From Laspinema palackyanum D2a (GTDB lineage: Bacteria; Cyanobacteriota; Cyanobacteriia; Cyanobacteriales; Laspinemataceae), in NCBI GenBank assembly GCA_025370845.1, contig JAMXFF010000001.1:62001-126000 (forward strand): a DNA stretch of 64,000 nucleotides, in the 5' to 3' direction. The notes under the pieces are model-generated. The model saw only the letters and a list, made by a program, of their open reading frames with translations. It was not told where the DNA came from and ran no database searches. Made by a program: the position numbers and the translations under genes. Positions 1 through 7,441 of the stretch are shown here, one piece after another. Numbering within the stretch: the first letter of the stretch is position 1; each line of letters starts with the position of its first letter.

Positions 1-455
1 ATTTGAGGAGAAAAGGTCCCCAAATTGGACCGAGGAATCGCATCAGTGACGGGATATCCGGCAGCTTGCCACCCTTTAAATCCGCCATCTAAAATGGCAA
101 CGCGATCGTGTCCCAGATAGCGCATTAACCACCAGAGTCTGGCAGCAAAGGCAAAGCGGGAATCGTCATAAACCACCAGTAAGACTTCTGGAGAGGTGAC
201 CCCGATCGCCCCTAATTTTTGGGCGAATAGTTCGAGATCCGGGAGGGGATGGCGTCCCCCATGTCGTTGGACTGGGGAAGATAAATCGCGATTCAGGTGC
301 AGATAGTGAGCACCGGGAATATGGTTATGGAGGTACTGGTGTTGTCCCAGTTCAGGATCGGCGAGGGAAAAGCGACAATCGGCGATCGCAATTTGCGGAT
401 CGTCGAGGTGTTGGAATAGCCATTCAGCAGAAACAGTCGGATTCGTCTGAGTCAT
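1..455 (-). CDS. Sulfurtransferase (rhodanese family), C-terminus cut by window edge
   Basis: The minus strand is open from an ATG at 455 to the left edge of the window. The translation begins MTQTNPTVSAEWLFQHLDDP and continues through segments such as IADCRFSL, YLHNHIPGAHYLHLN and DGGFKGWQAAGYPV. These are the hallmarks of the N-terminal rhodanese domain of two-domain sulfurtransferases (thiosulfate or 3-mercaptopyruvate sulfurtransferase, SseA/GlpE superfamily). Such enzymes move sulfane sulfur to cyanide, thioredoxin or other acceptors through a cysteine that sits in the C-terminal domain. That domain lies outside the window, so activity and exact substrate cannot be judged. The gene is unrelated in position to the persulfide dioxygenase pair at 30.2 kb. 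Confidence 0.85.
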   Translation of the reverse strand, partial: MTQTNPTVSAEWLFQHLDDPQIAIADCRFSLADPELGQHQYLHNHIPGAHYLHLNRDLSSPVQRHGGRHPLPDLELFAQKLGAIGVTSPEVLLVVYDDSRFAFAARLWWLMRYLGHDRVAILDGGFKGWQAAGYPVTDAIPRSNLGTFSPQ

Positions 456-990
456 GATCCGGTTTGAGGGTTGAGTCAACTATCTAGGTTAAACGCGATC
501 GGTTTTGATTGGAGGGGGGTGGGGATAACGACTGAAGGCAACAACCGACGGGGGTTTAAACCCCCGTCTAACAGCTAAAGTCGGTTAAAACCGACTAAAA
601 ACACTACCCCGTAAGACTTTCAGCCGGTTTCTAAAAACACCCTCCCATAAGACTTTCAGTCGGTTTTAACCGACTTTAGCTGTTAGGCGGGGGATTTATC
701 CCCCGCCGGTTGTTGCTGTTAGGGCTTAAACCCCCGTTAGTTGTTGCTACTACGAACACCGGAGAACGACTGAAGTCGTGACGTTGAACACCGGAGAACG
801 CCTGAAGGCGTTACTACGAACAATTAAGAACGACTGAAGTCGTTACTACGAACGAAGAGAACGCCTGAAGGCGTTACTACGAACTGGGGGGATTTCATGC
901 TGTGTGGTTTATCCGTCCCCGTTTTGGCGGGAATTGGGTTGGGAAGGTTACGATAGCTAAATCAAAATTCAGTCTAAAGGGTTAGTAGTT
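456..990. repeat. Repeat-rich intergenic region
   Basis: This 535-base gap has no credible gene. From about 538 to 715 it holds a long imperfect inverted repeat. The left arm includes CAACAACCG, a GGGGG/CCCCC palindrome and AGTCGGTTAAAACCGACT; the right arm repeats these in reverse, separated by about 55 bases. From about 745 to 885 four tandem units follow, each with a small hairpin: ACGACT-GA-AGTCGT alternates with ACGCCT-GA-AGGCGT, flanked by GTTACTACGAAC. Relatives of both parts recur elsewhere in the window (36.9-37.3 kb, 56.9 kb, 63.45 kb). Confidence 0.8.
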
Positions 991-1599
991 GTGGAGACTT
1001 GGGCGCGCGATCGCACGAAATTTATCGTTGAACCCATTGCCAAGGGGATTGCCAAACTGGGCATTTCTGCCAATACGATTACACTGTTGAGTCTGTTGTT
1101 GAATATTTTGGCGGCAGGGATGATTGCCAATGATCAACCGTTGTGGGGGGGATTGTTAATGGGATTGATCGCCATGCCCCTCGATGCGATCGATGGGGCC
1201 GTCGCCCGGTTACTCAATCAACAGAATGCATTTGGGGCGTTTTTTGATTCAGTCTTAGACCGATTTTCTGAAGGGGCCATCTTGATTGGCATCACGATTT
1301 TATTGATCCACCGTCAAGAGTACCCCTCGATTCCAATTTGTTTGTTGGCCCTGTTGGGGTCGCAGATGGTCAGTTATACCCGTGCAAGGGCGGAAGGATT
1401 GAAGATTGAGTGCAAGGTGGGGTGGTTTCCTCGACTGCCTCGGGTAATTGTAATGGCGCTAGGGTTAATTGTGGATCAGTTGCTTGTGGCGTTGTCCGTC
1501 CTGGCGATCGCTAGTTTATTGACCAGTTTACAGCGGATTATTCATGTTTATCGGGTTACCCATCCAGTGGAGGATTCATCGAAAATGGGGGTTTCGTAA
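991..1599 (+). CDS. CDP-alcohol phosphatidyltransferase family membrane enzyme
   Basis: A 202-residue integral membrane protein that carries the complete CDP-alcohol phosphotransferase signature: D65, D68, G69, A72, R73, G82, D86 and D90, i.e. D-x2-DG-x2-AR-x8-G-x3-D-x3-D. The aspartates bind two metal ions and drive transfer of a phosphatidyl group from CDP-diacylglycerol to an alcohol. Several hydrophobic segments surround the motif. The start is GTG, preceded by AAAGG. Family members make phosphatidylglycerol phosphate, phosphatidylinositol phosphate or archaetidylinositol phosphate. The closeness of inositol-3-phosphate synthase (2.6-3.75 kb) suggests that inositol phosphate could be the acceptor here, but that is inference from context; ordinary PgsA activity is an alternative. 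Confidence 0.85.
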   Translation: METWARDRTKFIVEPIAKGIAKLGISANTITLLSLLLNILAAGMIANDQPLWGGLLMGLIAMPLDAIDGAVARLLNQQNAFGAFFDSVLDRFSEGAILIGITILLIHRQEYPSIPICLLALLGSQMVSYTRARAEGLKIECKVGWFPRLPRVIVMALGLIVDQLLVALSVLAIASLLTSLQRIIHVYRVTHPVEDSSKMGVS

Positions 1600-1609
1600 G
1601 ATTTGAGGC

Positions 1610-1640
1610 AACCGACCGATCAGCGGATCGGTCGGTTTGT
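1610..1640 (+). terminator. Hairpin terminator after the phosphatidyltransferase
   Basis: A perfect 12-bp stem (AACCGACCGATC pairing with 1626-1637) with a 4-base loop AGCG starts 11 bases after the stop codon. It is followed by a short T-rich tail (TGTTAATT). It lies between convergent genes and may serve both. Confidence 0.7.
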
Positions 1641-1657
1641 TAATTCCCCCCATATTT

Positions 1658-2530
1658 TTAACTCGGCATTGATTCGCCCGTTTGCCACTCCCGGAGGGGA
1701 CCGAAATTTTCGAGTTTGCGGGTGGCAACCTGGGCGGCAAATCTGGCAGCAAGATGACAGGGTTCGCCGGTTAATCGAGAATATAAATAACCGGCGATGT
1801 AGGTATCTCCGCAGCCAGTTGGATCGACGGAGGTAGTAGGAGGAAAGGCGGGAATTGGCTCCAGATTCCCGGATTGATAAACCCAAGAACCTTGACTTCC
1901 TGCGGTGATTAAGACTTCTCGAACTCCCCACTGATTCAAGGCGATCGCCGCCGGTTCTATGGCGGTTTTTCCCGATAGCAGTTGTGCCTCTTGGATATCC
2001 ACTTTTAAAATATCTACTCCAGCCAGTCCGGGTATTTTTTCGGCCCAATCCGTTGCCTGGACCTGGTGCTGAATGACTTGCCGTAAAAATCCTTGTCCAT
2101 CTAAAGAAATTAAGGCATCAGTTGCGAAAACCGCTTGCAGAAATTCCAGGGACATCTCTTGATTGGTGAGTGCGCCTAGATGAAAGATCCGGGATTGAAT
2201 TTGGCCTAAGTCTGAGGGAATGAAGGGGGAAGCAACCGCCTGGACTCTTTGCTTGCGACTATCCAGGCGATCGCGCTGATAACTATTTTCAAACTGGGTA
2301 GTTTCGGGGCTTTCACTCCAAAAGACGGCAATGCCCCGATTTTTTAATTCTTCTAACAGATGACTCCGGTCTGAAGAAGAGGTTTTGGTTAATACTGCCA
2401 CATTTAACCCCAAAGTTTTTAAGGCAATGGCAGTATAAATTGCCGTTCCACCAGCCATTTCTTGGACAATGTTTCCATCAATTTTAATCCGGTCTTGGGT
2501 GACATGGCCGATGATACAAACATCAAACAT
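1658..2530 (-). CDS. PfkB/ribokinase-family carbohydrate kinase
   Basis: A 290-residue protein beginning MFDVCIIGHVTQDRI. It has an N-terminal GG motif (AGGTAIY, about residues 26-32) and the C-terminal PfkB signature DPTGCGDTYIAGY, in which D242 is the expected catalytic base. The family phosphorylates sugars, nucleosides or inositol using ATP. An upstream in-frame start at 2602 would add 24 residues rich in cysteine that are not typical of the family, so the ATG at 2530 is preferred. The gene lies downstream of inositol-3-phosphate synthase on the same strand, separated by a terminator hairpin. PfkB-type myo-inositol kinases are known in archaea, so an inositol-related substrate is possible, but ribose, fructose or adenosine cannot be excluded. 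Confidence 0.8.
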   Translation of the reverse strand: MFDVCIIGHVTQDRIKIDGNIVQEMAGGTAIYTAIALKTLGLNVAVLTKTSSSDRSHLLEELKNRGIAVFWSESPETTQFENSYQRDRLDSRKQRVQAVASPFIPSDLGQIQSRIFHLGALTNQEMSLEFLQAVFATDALISLDGQGFLRQVIQHQVQATDWAEKIPGLAGVDILKVDIQEAQLLSGKTAIEPAAIALNQWGVREVLITAGSQGSWVYQSGNLEPIPAFPPTTSVDPTGCGDTYIAGYLYSRLTGEPCHLAARFAAQVATRKLENFGPLREWQTGESMPS

Positions 2531-2600
2531 TCGACAATTTAAGCAAAATTTGGGGAGACAGGGATGGCAAAGGTTGAGGCTGAAACCGGAGCAATTTTCC

Positions 2601-2636
2601 AAAAATTATCGCCTCACTCGTCAAGAATGAGGCGAT
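2601..2636 (-). terminator. Rho-independent terminator of ino1
   Basis: On the minus strand a 9-bp stem (ATCGCCTCA paired with TGAGGCGAT, 2608-2616 with 2628-2636) and an 11-base loop are followed by AATTTTTGG. It sits just after the stop codon of inositol-3-phosphate synthase and would separate that transcript from the kinase gene. Confidence 0.75.
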
Positions 2637-2646
2637 GGGGAGTGGA

Positions 2647-3750
2647 TTAATACTCTCTAAATCCGTTGATAAATTCCTCGGTCATCCGGTAGGCATCCCC
2701 ATCGGGATATTGCTTAGGCGGATGCTTCATGAAATAGGAAGAGGGAGAAAAGAGGACGCCACCTTTTCCGCGATCGAGGGCCAATTTGCAGCAACGAATC
2801 GCATCGATCGCCACCCCTGCGGAGTTCGGCGAATCCTCGACGGACAGGCGCATTTCAATGTTCATCGGCACATCTCCGAAGAGTTTGCCTTCCACTCGAA
2901 TAAAACAGACTTTATTATCTTTTTGCCAGGGGACGTAATCACTCGGCCCCACATGAATATTTTCATCCTCCAATCTAGTTTCACAAACCGACTGAACCGC
3001 TTCCGTCTTCGATTCTTTTTTAGACTTTAAGCGGGTGCGATTTAACATATTCAAGAAATCCGTATTTCCTGCGGTATTGAGTTGATAAGTCCGTTCGATT
3101 TTGACCCCTCTTTTTTTCGCCAGGTCAGTAATCATCCGGTGAACAATCGTCGCCCCAAGCTGGGATTTAATGTCATCGCCGACGATGGGAATATTGCGGG
3201 ATTCAAATTTATCGGCCCATAACTGATTGCTGGCAATAAAGACCGGAATGCAATTGACAAATGCAACTCCCGCTTCTAAGCAGCATTCTGCATAAAAACT
3301 CGTCGCTTCTTCCGACCCCACCGGGAGATAATTCACGAGGACCTGAGCGCCGGATTCTTTTAAAATAGCAATGACATCATCTCGGGTTGGTTCTGGGGTA
3401 TCGCTGGGGATGAAGGTATATTTATCTGCATAATTGACCAAATGTTCCGAGACCCCATCTAAGATTCTTCCCATACTGACTTTCGTGCCAATTTCGGGAA
3501 TGTCTTCGCAGAAAACCGTCGTACAATTGGGTTCAGCAAAGATAGCTTTAGAGACATCTTGGCCGACTTTTCGGCGGTCGATATCAAAAGCCGCGACTAC
3601 ATCGATATCGTTCGGTTTATACCCGCCAATCTCCCAGTGCATTAACCCGATCGCTTCTTCAGAAGTCTTATCTTTATAAAAGTAAATTCCCTGTACCAAG
3701 GAGCTAGCACAGTTACCAACGCCTACGATCGCTAGTTTAATTTTTTCCAC
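2647..3750 (-). CDS. ino1: Inositol-3-phosphate synthase (actinobacterial-type)
   Basis: A 367-residue protein matching the length of the mycobacterial-type enzyme. It starts with a Rossmann nucleotide-binding motif (KLAIVGVGNCASSLVQG) and contains the conserved stretches VNYLPVGSEEAT, VGDDIKSQLGAT, NTAGNTDFLNM and SPNSAGVAIDAIRCCKLA. The enzyme converts glucose 6-phosphate to 1L-myo-inositol 1-phosphate (inositol 3-phosphate) using NAD+, the first step of inositol synthesis. In cyanobacteria inositol can feed compatible solutes or lipids. The start codon is ATG; a terminator follows directly, so it appears to be monocistronic. Identification is by characteristic motifs and full length. Confidence 0.92.
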   Translation of the reverse strand: MEKIKLAIVGVGNCASSLVQGIYFYKDKTSEEAIGLMHWEIGGYKPNDIDVVAAFDIDRRKVGQDVSKAIFAEPNCTTVFCEDIPEIGTKVSMGRILDGVSEHLVNYADKYTFIPSDTPEPTRDDVIAILKESGAQVLVNYLPVGSEEATSFYAECCLEAGVAFVNCIPVFIASNQLWADKFESRNIPIVGDDIKSQLGATIVHRMITDLAKKRGVKIERTYQLNTAGNTDFLNMLNRTRLKSKKESKTEAVQSVCETRLEDENIHVGPSDYVPWQKDNKVCFIRVEGKLFGDVPMNIEMRLSVEDSPNSAGVAIDAIRCCKLALDRGKGGVLFSPSSYFMKHPPKQYPDGDAYRMTEEFINGFREY

Positions 3751-4222
3751 AATCAGTCCCCGTCTCGCGTACTTGCATTTGTCGAAATTGTCAACGTTAA
3801 CAATAACATAACTAACGGAGGGAAAATCAGGGGGTTAACCGGGCTGCCTCCGAAGTTGTCCCCTCCAAGCGGCTTTGTCTTTATGAGGGGAAGTGCAGTC
3901 CCAGTTGGGTAAACCGGATCCAGAACCCTCGGTAATCAGAGAATAGCCTGTTGCTATTCCCTAAATATTTTAGAGTATTTATGCAAGGGTTGGGGCCTAC
4001 AGAATAATTCTGTAGCGGTTGCCTGAAGGGATTGATGCCCTGAAATATTACAACAACCCCGGGGGGAGTCCCCGTCCGTGGCGATCGCCTCCACTGCCCC
4101 ATCCTGACCCCAAAATACCCCGGATGCAAAAAAGCCTATTGCCCGAAGTTTACCCAAACACCGATACTAAAGACAGCGGTGCTTGTCACCCAATTGCGGC
4201 TTTTTCATGGTTCTACAATTCT
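3751..4222. other. Intergenic region between divergent ino1 and hisC
   Basis: This 472-base stretch separates two divergently transcribed genes and should contain both promoters. I see no gene in it. The reading frame of hisC stays open upstream to 4019, but that segment does not resemble aminotransferase sequence. A perfect 19-base palindrome (CTACAGAAT-A-ATTCTGTAG) lies at 3997-4015 and could be an operator, though it may equally be a repeat remnant. Confidence 0.5.
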
Positions 4223-5374
4223 ATGCTGAGTTTTCTTCGCTCAGATCTAGCTCAACTGATTGCCTATACTCCCCACCCGGGTGGTGCTCTCGATTCCCCT
4301 GGGGGGAAGAAACCTACCCAAATTGATCGGGTGGATACGAATGAAAGTCCCTACGACTTGCCTGCGGCCCTCAAAGAAAAGTTGGCATGGACCTATCAAC
4401 AGGAGATTGAAACGAATCGCTATCCCGATGGAAGTCATGCCTCCTTAAAGCAAGCGATCGCTGAATATGTCAACGAATCAGCCCAACTCCCTGATTCCCC
4501 CATCACCGCCACCCATATTTCCCTCGGCAATGGTTCGGACGAACTGATTCGCTCTTTACTGATTGCCACTTGTTTGGGCGGTGAAGGGTCGATTTTGGTC
4601 GCCCATCCCACTTTTTCCATGTATGGGATTTTAGCCCAAACCCTGGGCATTCCTGTGGTGGAAGTCGGACGCAACGAGACAAATTTTGAAATCGACATCC
4701 CCGCAGCACAGGCAGCGGTTGCCAATACCCAAAATCCGCCCATTCGGGTGGTGTTTGTGGTCCATCCCAACTCCCCCACCGCCAATGCTTTAACCAAGGC
4801 GGAACTGGATTGGATCCGCAGTTTGCCTCCCAATATTTTGGTGGCGATCGATGAGGCGTATTTTGAATTTAGTCAGACGAGTGTGGTGGGTGAGTTACTC
4901 CAGCATCCGAATTGGGTGGTGATGCGGACCTTTTCCAAAGCCTTTCGCTTGGCGGCCCTGCGGGTGGGCTATGCGATCGCCCATCCGGAACTCACGGCGA
5001 CCCTGGAAAAAGTCCGCCTGCCGTACAATCTTCCAGCATTCTCCCAGATTGCCGCATCGATGGCGATCGCCCATCGTCAGGAACTCCTCAGCACTATTCC
5101 CGAAATTTTAACCGAGCGCGATCGCTTCTTGAAAGGATTGCAACCGTTACAAAAATTTCTCCTATGGCCGAGTGCAGCGAATTTTATCTACCTGCGCCCG
5201 AATCTCCAGGACCAAGGGGCGACTGGTCCCACCCTGACTCGGATCACCGAGGAACTCAAGGCCCAAGGGACCCTAATTCGTCACACCGGAGGCGGGTTAA
5301 GAATTACCCTCGGCACACCGGAGGAAAATCACCGCACCTTATCCCGCTTGCAGGAATTCAATTTCGGAGATTAA
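4223..5374 (+). CDS. hisC: Histidinol-phosphate aminotransferase
   Basis: A 383-residue class I/II aminotransferase. It shows NGSDELI near the cofactor-binding region, [13 protein letters not shown], the aspartate motif [10 protein letters not shown], and the PLP lysine in [17 protein letters not shown] (K239), followed by the arginine motif GGGLRITLG near the C-terminus. The pattern is that of HisC, which transfers an amino group between imidazole-acetol phosphate and glutamate in histidine synthesis; some members also act on aromatic keto acids. The start at 4223 ([13 protein letters not shown]) is chosen because the 68 residues that could precede it are low-complexity, proline-rich and unlike the family. 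Confidence 0.9.
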   Translation: MLSFLRSDLAQLIAYTPHPGGALDSPGGKKPTQIDRVDTNESPYDLPAALKEKLAWTYQQEIETNRYPDGSHASLKQAIAEYVNESAQLPDSPITATHISLGNGSDELIRSLLIATCLGGEGSILVAHPTFSMYGILAQTLGIPVVEVGRNETNFEIDIPAAQAAVANTQNPPIRVVFVVHPNSPTANALTKAELDWIRSLPPNILVAIDEAYFEFSQTSVVGELLQHPNWVVMRTFSKAFRLAALRVGYAIAHPELTATLEKVRLPYNLPAFSQIAASMAIAHRQELLSTIPEILTERDRFLKGLQPLQKFLLWPSAANFIYLRPNLQDQGATGPTLTRITEELKAQGTLIRHTGGGLRITLGTPEENHRTLSRLQEFNFGD

Positions 5375-5402
5375 ACCCTCCACAACGCCGATTCCAGGGA
5401 CA

Positions 5403-5470
5403 AGAAACCGGGTTTTTAGCCTAAATTTGTTGGGGATTGGCAGAAAGTTGGTCAAAAAACCCGGTTTCTA
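5403..5470. terminator. Inverted repeat between convergent genes (AGAAACCGGGTTT family)
   Basis: The arms AGAAACCGGGTTTTT (5403-5417) and AAAAAACCCGGTTTCT (5455-5470) are complementary and lie just after hisC and just before the end of the convergent gene. They could form a bidirectional terminator. The same AGAAACCGGGTTT word recurs at about 6463, and degenerate forms at 57.89 kb and 57.95 kb, so it is also a dispersed repeat. Confidence 0.5.
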
Positions 5471-5490
5471 ACCCCTACTGTAGCTATGCC

Positions 5491-6087
5491 TTAGACTGCG
5501 GCGACCTTAACCGGGGACTTTTGTTCTAAACGGCGGATGGTCCGCACGGTTTGGGGGAGGACCCCGACCAAGCGGGCGATCGCCTCATCGGGGAGTCGGA
5601 TCACGGTTTCGCGATCGAAATAATGCTGAAACTGAGTCAGCAGCATTTGAGTCCGGTGCAATGACACCGGCTGGACCGTCAGCTGTTCCATTAATCGGAT
5701 CCAATGGCGGCGAATGGCAAATGCCTTTTGCCGTTCTTCATAGCTTTCTGGATAGAGCAACACCAGATCCCCCACGGGAATCGTTTGCTGACACTCAATG
5801 TCAAAAATACCGCCAACGGCGGCCCCGGGACCCACAAACTCCGCATGAAACTGCTTGTAGACAATCAATCCGCAGCGCCGACGACTGTCCACAACAAACA
5901 GTTGACCGCTATTGAGTTGAGTCAAAATTTGAGCACTATGAGCGTATTTAATCAAAGCACGAGAAGGATTGCCCCTCTCTCCCTTGACGAGAGGGCGATC
6001 GGGACAGTCAGACGGAAGGGGACCCAAGGGATTAGATCCTTGGGCCTCTCTAGTTTGGTTCCGGTCCTCATGTTTGTGTTGAGTCAT
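5491..6087 (-). CDS. Conserved cyanobacterial protein with C-terminal helix-turn-helix-like segment
   Basis: A 198-residue soluble protein that I cannot assign to a named family. The central part (about residues 45-130) reads as a compact mixed alpha/beta domain (ILTQLNSGQLFVVD, CGLIVYKQFHAEFV). The C-terminus contains LPDEAIARLVGVLPQTVRTI, which looks like a helix-turn-helix, so a transcription-factor or Crp-like role is possible. Residues about 14-43 have a different composition. The DNA that encodes them contains palindromic repeat-like sequence (CCCAAGG...CCTTGGG and a CTCTC/GAGAG inverted repeat), so this N-terminal stretch may derive from a repeat insertion. ATG start with AAGGG upstream. 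Confidence 0.6.
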   Translation of the reverse strand: MTQHKHEDRNQTREAQGSNPLGPLPSDCPDRPLVKGERGNPSRALIKYAHSAQILTQLNSGQLFVVDSRRRCGLIVYKQFHAEFVGPGAAVGGIFDIECQQTIPVGDLVLLYPESYEERQKAFAIRRHWIRLMEQLTVQPVSLHRTQMLLTQFQHYFDRETVIRLPDEAIARLVGVLPQTVRTIRRLEQKSPVKVAAV

Positions 6088-6574
6088 TTGAGGGTTCCCT
6101 TCTCATGCCGAAAATCACTACATCTAAACCGGGCAACTCATGACTACAAGATGGGGTTAAAAAAGTCCCCAAATTTAAGGAATAAATTTTTGCTCTTGTT
6201 TATCATTCCCTGATTAGACAAATAAACGTGCTTTTCTATTTAAAAGCAGGTTTACCTGTCTCTCAAAAATTTTCATGGATTTAAGAGCAGCGGTCCCCTG
6301 CTTGCAAACAGGCCGGGGAGCGCCGTTTAAGGGAGATAAACCCGGTCCGTTGGACTCCTCAGATAATTTTAAAATTAAGCGAGTCAAGTCCGCCTACTGG
6401 TGGTCAAAAAGAAGGAGTGGAGTTCCTAGGACTTTTGTACTCGATTCAATCCGAATGATTCAGAAACCGGGTTTTTTGCCCCGACTGGTTGCTAATCGGT
6501 ATAGAGTTGGTGACGATACGGGGTATATCTTCTAGATCCTGAGCGGGTCTCCTAGAGGCGGCGATCGCCTTGCT
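6088..6574. other. Intergenic region, no gene seen
   Basis: This stretch of 487 bases lies upstream of the previous minus-strand gene and downstream of the GNAT gene. It contains one AGAAACCGGGTTT-type repeat at about 6462-6478, and otherwise no supported gene or RNA. Open frames here are short and without family character. Confidence 0.5.
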
Positions 6575-7225
6575 TCAACTGCGATCGAGTGCTTTGTGCA
6601 AAAGCATTCGTTTGGGTTGCCCGAAACACCAAGGACCCCACCCCGACTCAATGGAGTGAATTCGATAGCCTTCTTTGTAATAAAGTCGTCTTGCCGGTCG
6701 GTTATTTTCCAGAACGTGCAGGTACAGGTCCTGGAATCCCCAATCGAGGGCGATCGCCTCGCAAGCTTGCAGCAATTGACGAGCTCCCCCCTGGCGGCGA
6801 TAAGCGTCACCAATGGCTAAATTGGACAAGTAAGGAAACTGAGTCATTCCCAAGGTCCAAGGGTTGATACAGCGTAAGGCCATTTCGACTGTGCCAACAA
6901 TCACGCAATTCCCCGATGGGGAGTCTCGGACGGATTCATAGCAGGAGGGCGATTCTGATTGGGGATCGATCGCCACCAAGCAAATACAATGGGACGAGTT
7001 CGATCGCAATCGCACTCGCAAATCTTCATAAATTCCCAGGCGCAAAATGGGATACAGCCAACCCCCAACTCCTTCGCGAGAATGAAAGCTATCGACTAAA
7101 ATCTCGGCGAGGCTGCTGAGATCTTTGGGTTGGGCGGCGCGGATGGAAAAGCCAGATGCACCTCCCGAGGATGGCTCAGAGGCAGGGGGATCTCGATGGG
7201 TTGGGGACGTGAAAGAGGAGTTCAC
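6575..7225 (-). CDS. GNAT-family N-acetyltransferase
   Basis: A 216-residue protein. After a proline/serine-rich lead of about 25 residues, the GNAT fold begins at FSIRAAQPKDLSSLAEI. The acetyl-CoA-binding motif A is visible at residues 135-152 (LSNLAIGDAYRRQGGARQLL), and the following part has the typical LHVLENNRPARRLYYKEGY. The substrate cannot be told; similar cyanobacterial and plastid proteins acetylate protein N-termini or lysines, but that is only family knowledge. The start is GTG at 7225; the direct repeat GTGAACTCCTC around it makes the exact start uncertain. Confidence 0.8.
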   Translation of the reverse strand: MNSSFTSPTHRDPPASEPSSGGASGFSIRAAQPKDLSSLAEILVDSFHSREGVGGWLYPILRLGIYEDLRVRLRSNSSHCICLVAIDPQSESPSCYESVRDSPSGNCVIVGTVEMALRCINPWTLGMTQFPYLSNLAIGDAYRRQGGARQLLQACEAIALDWGFQDLYLHVLENNRPARRLYYKEGYRIHSIESGWGPWCFGQPKRMLLHKALDRS

Positions 7226-7441
7226 GAGGAGTTCACATTAAGGGGGTTGAAAGGGATTGGTTTTGACACGAAGGGAACCCTCTACTCTTATAACATAAGC
7301 TGATAAGGGGGTTCAAATATAAAATAAATATAAAGTAGACAAAAAGCATAAAAACATAAATAATTATTATCAATTATAACATGAGGTTAAATTCTGATGA
7401 ATGCAGATATTTTTCCGTGTGACCCCCAGGAGGTCGGTTCT

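Noticed and set aside
745-885. CRISPR-like array
   Set aside because: Units are short, degenerate hairpins without unique spacers of constant length, and there are no cas genes nearby. The Cas4-like domain at 42-45 kb belongs to a fusion protein, not a CRISPR locus.
4019-4222. 68-residue upstream extension of hisC
   Set aside because: Low-complexity, proline-rich sequence unlike aminotransferases; the ATG at 4223 gives a normal HisC length.
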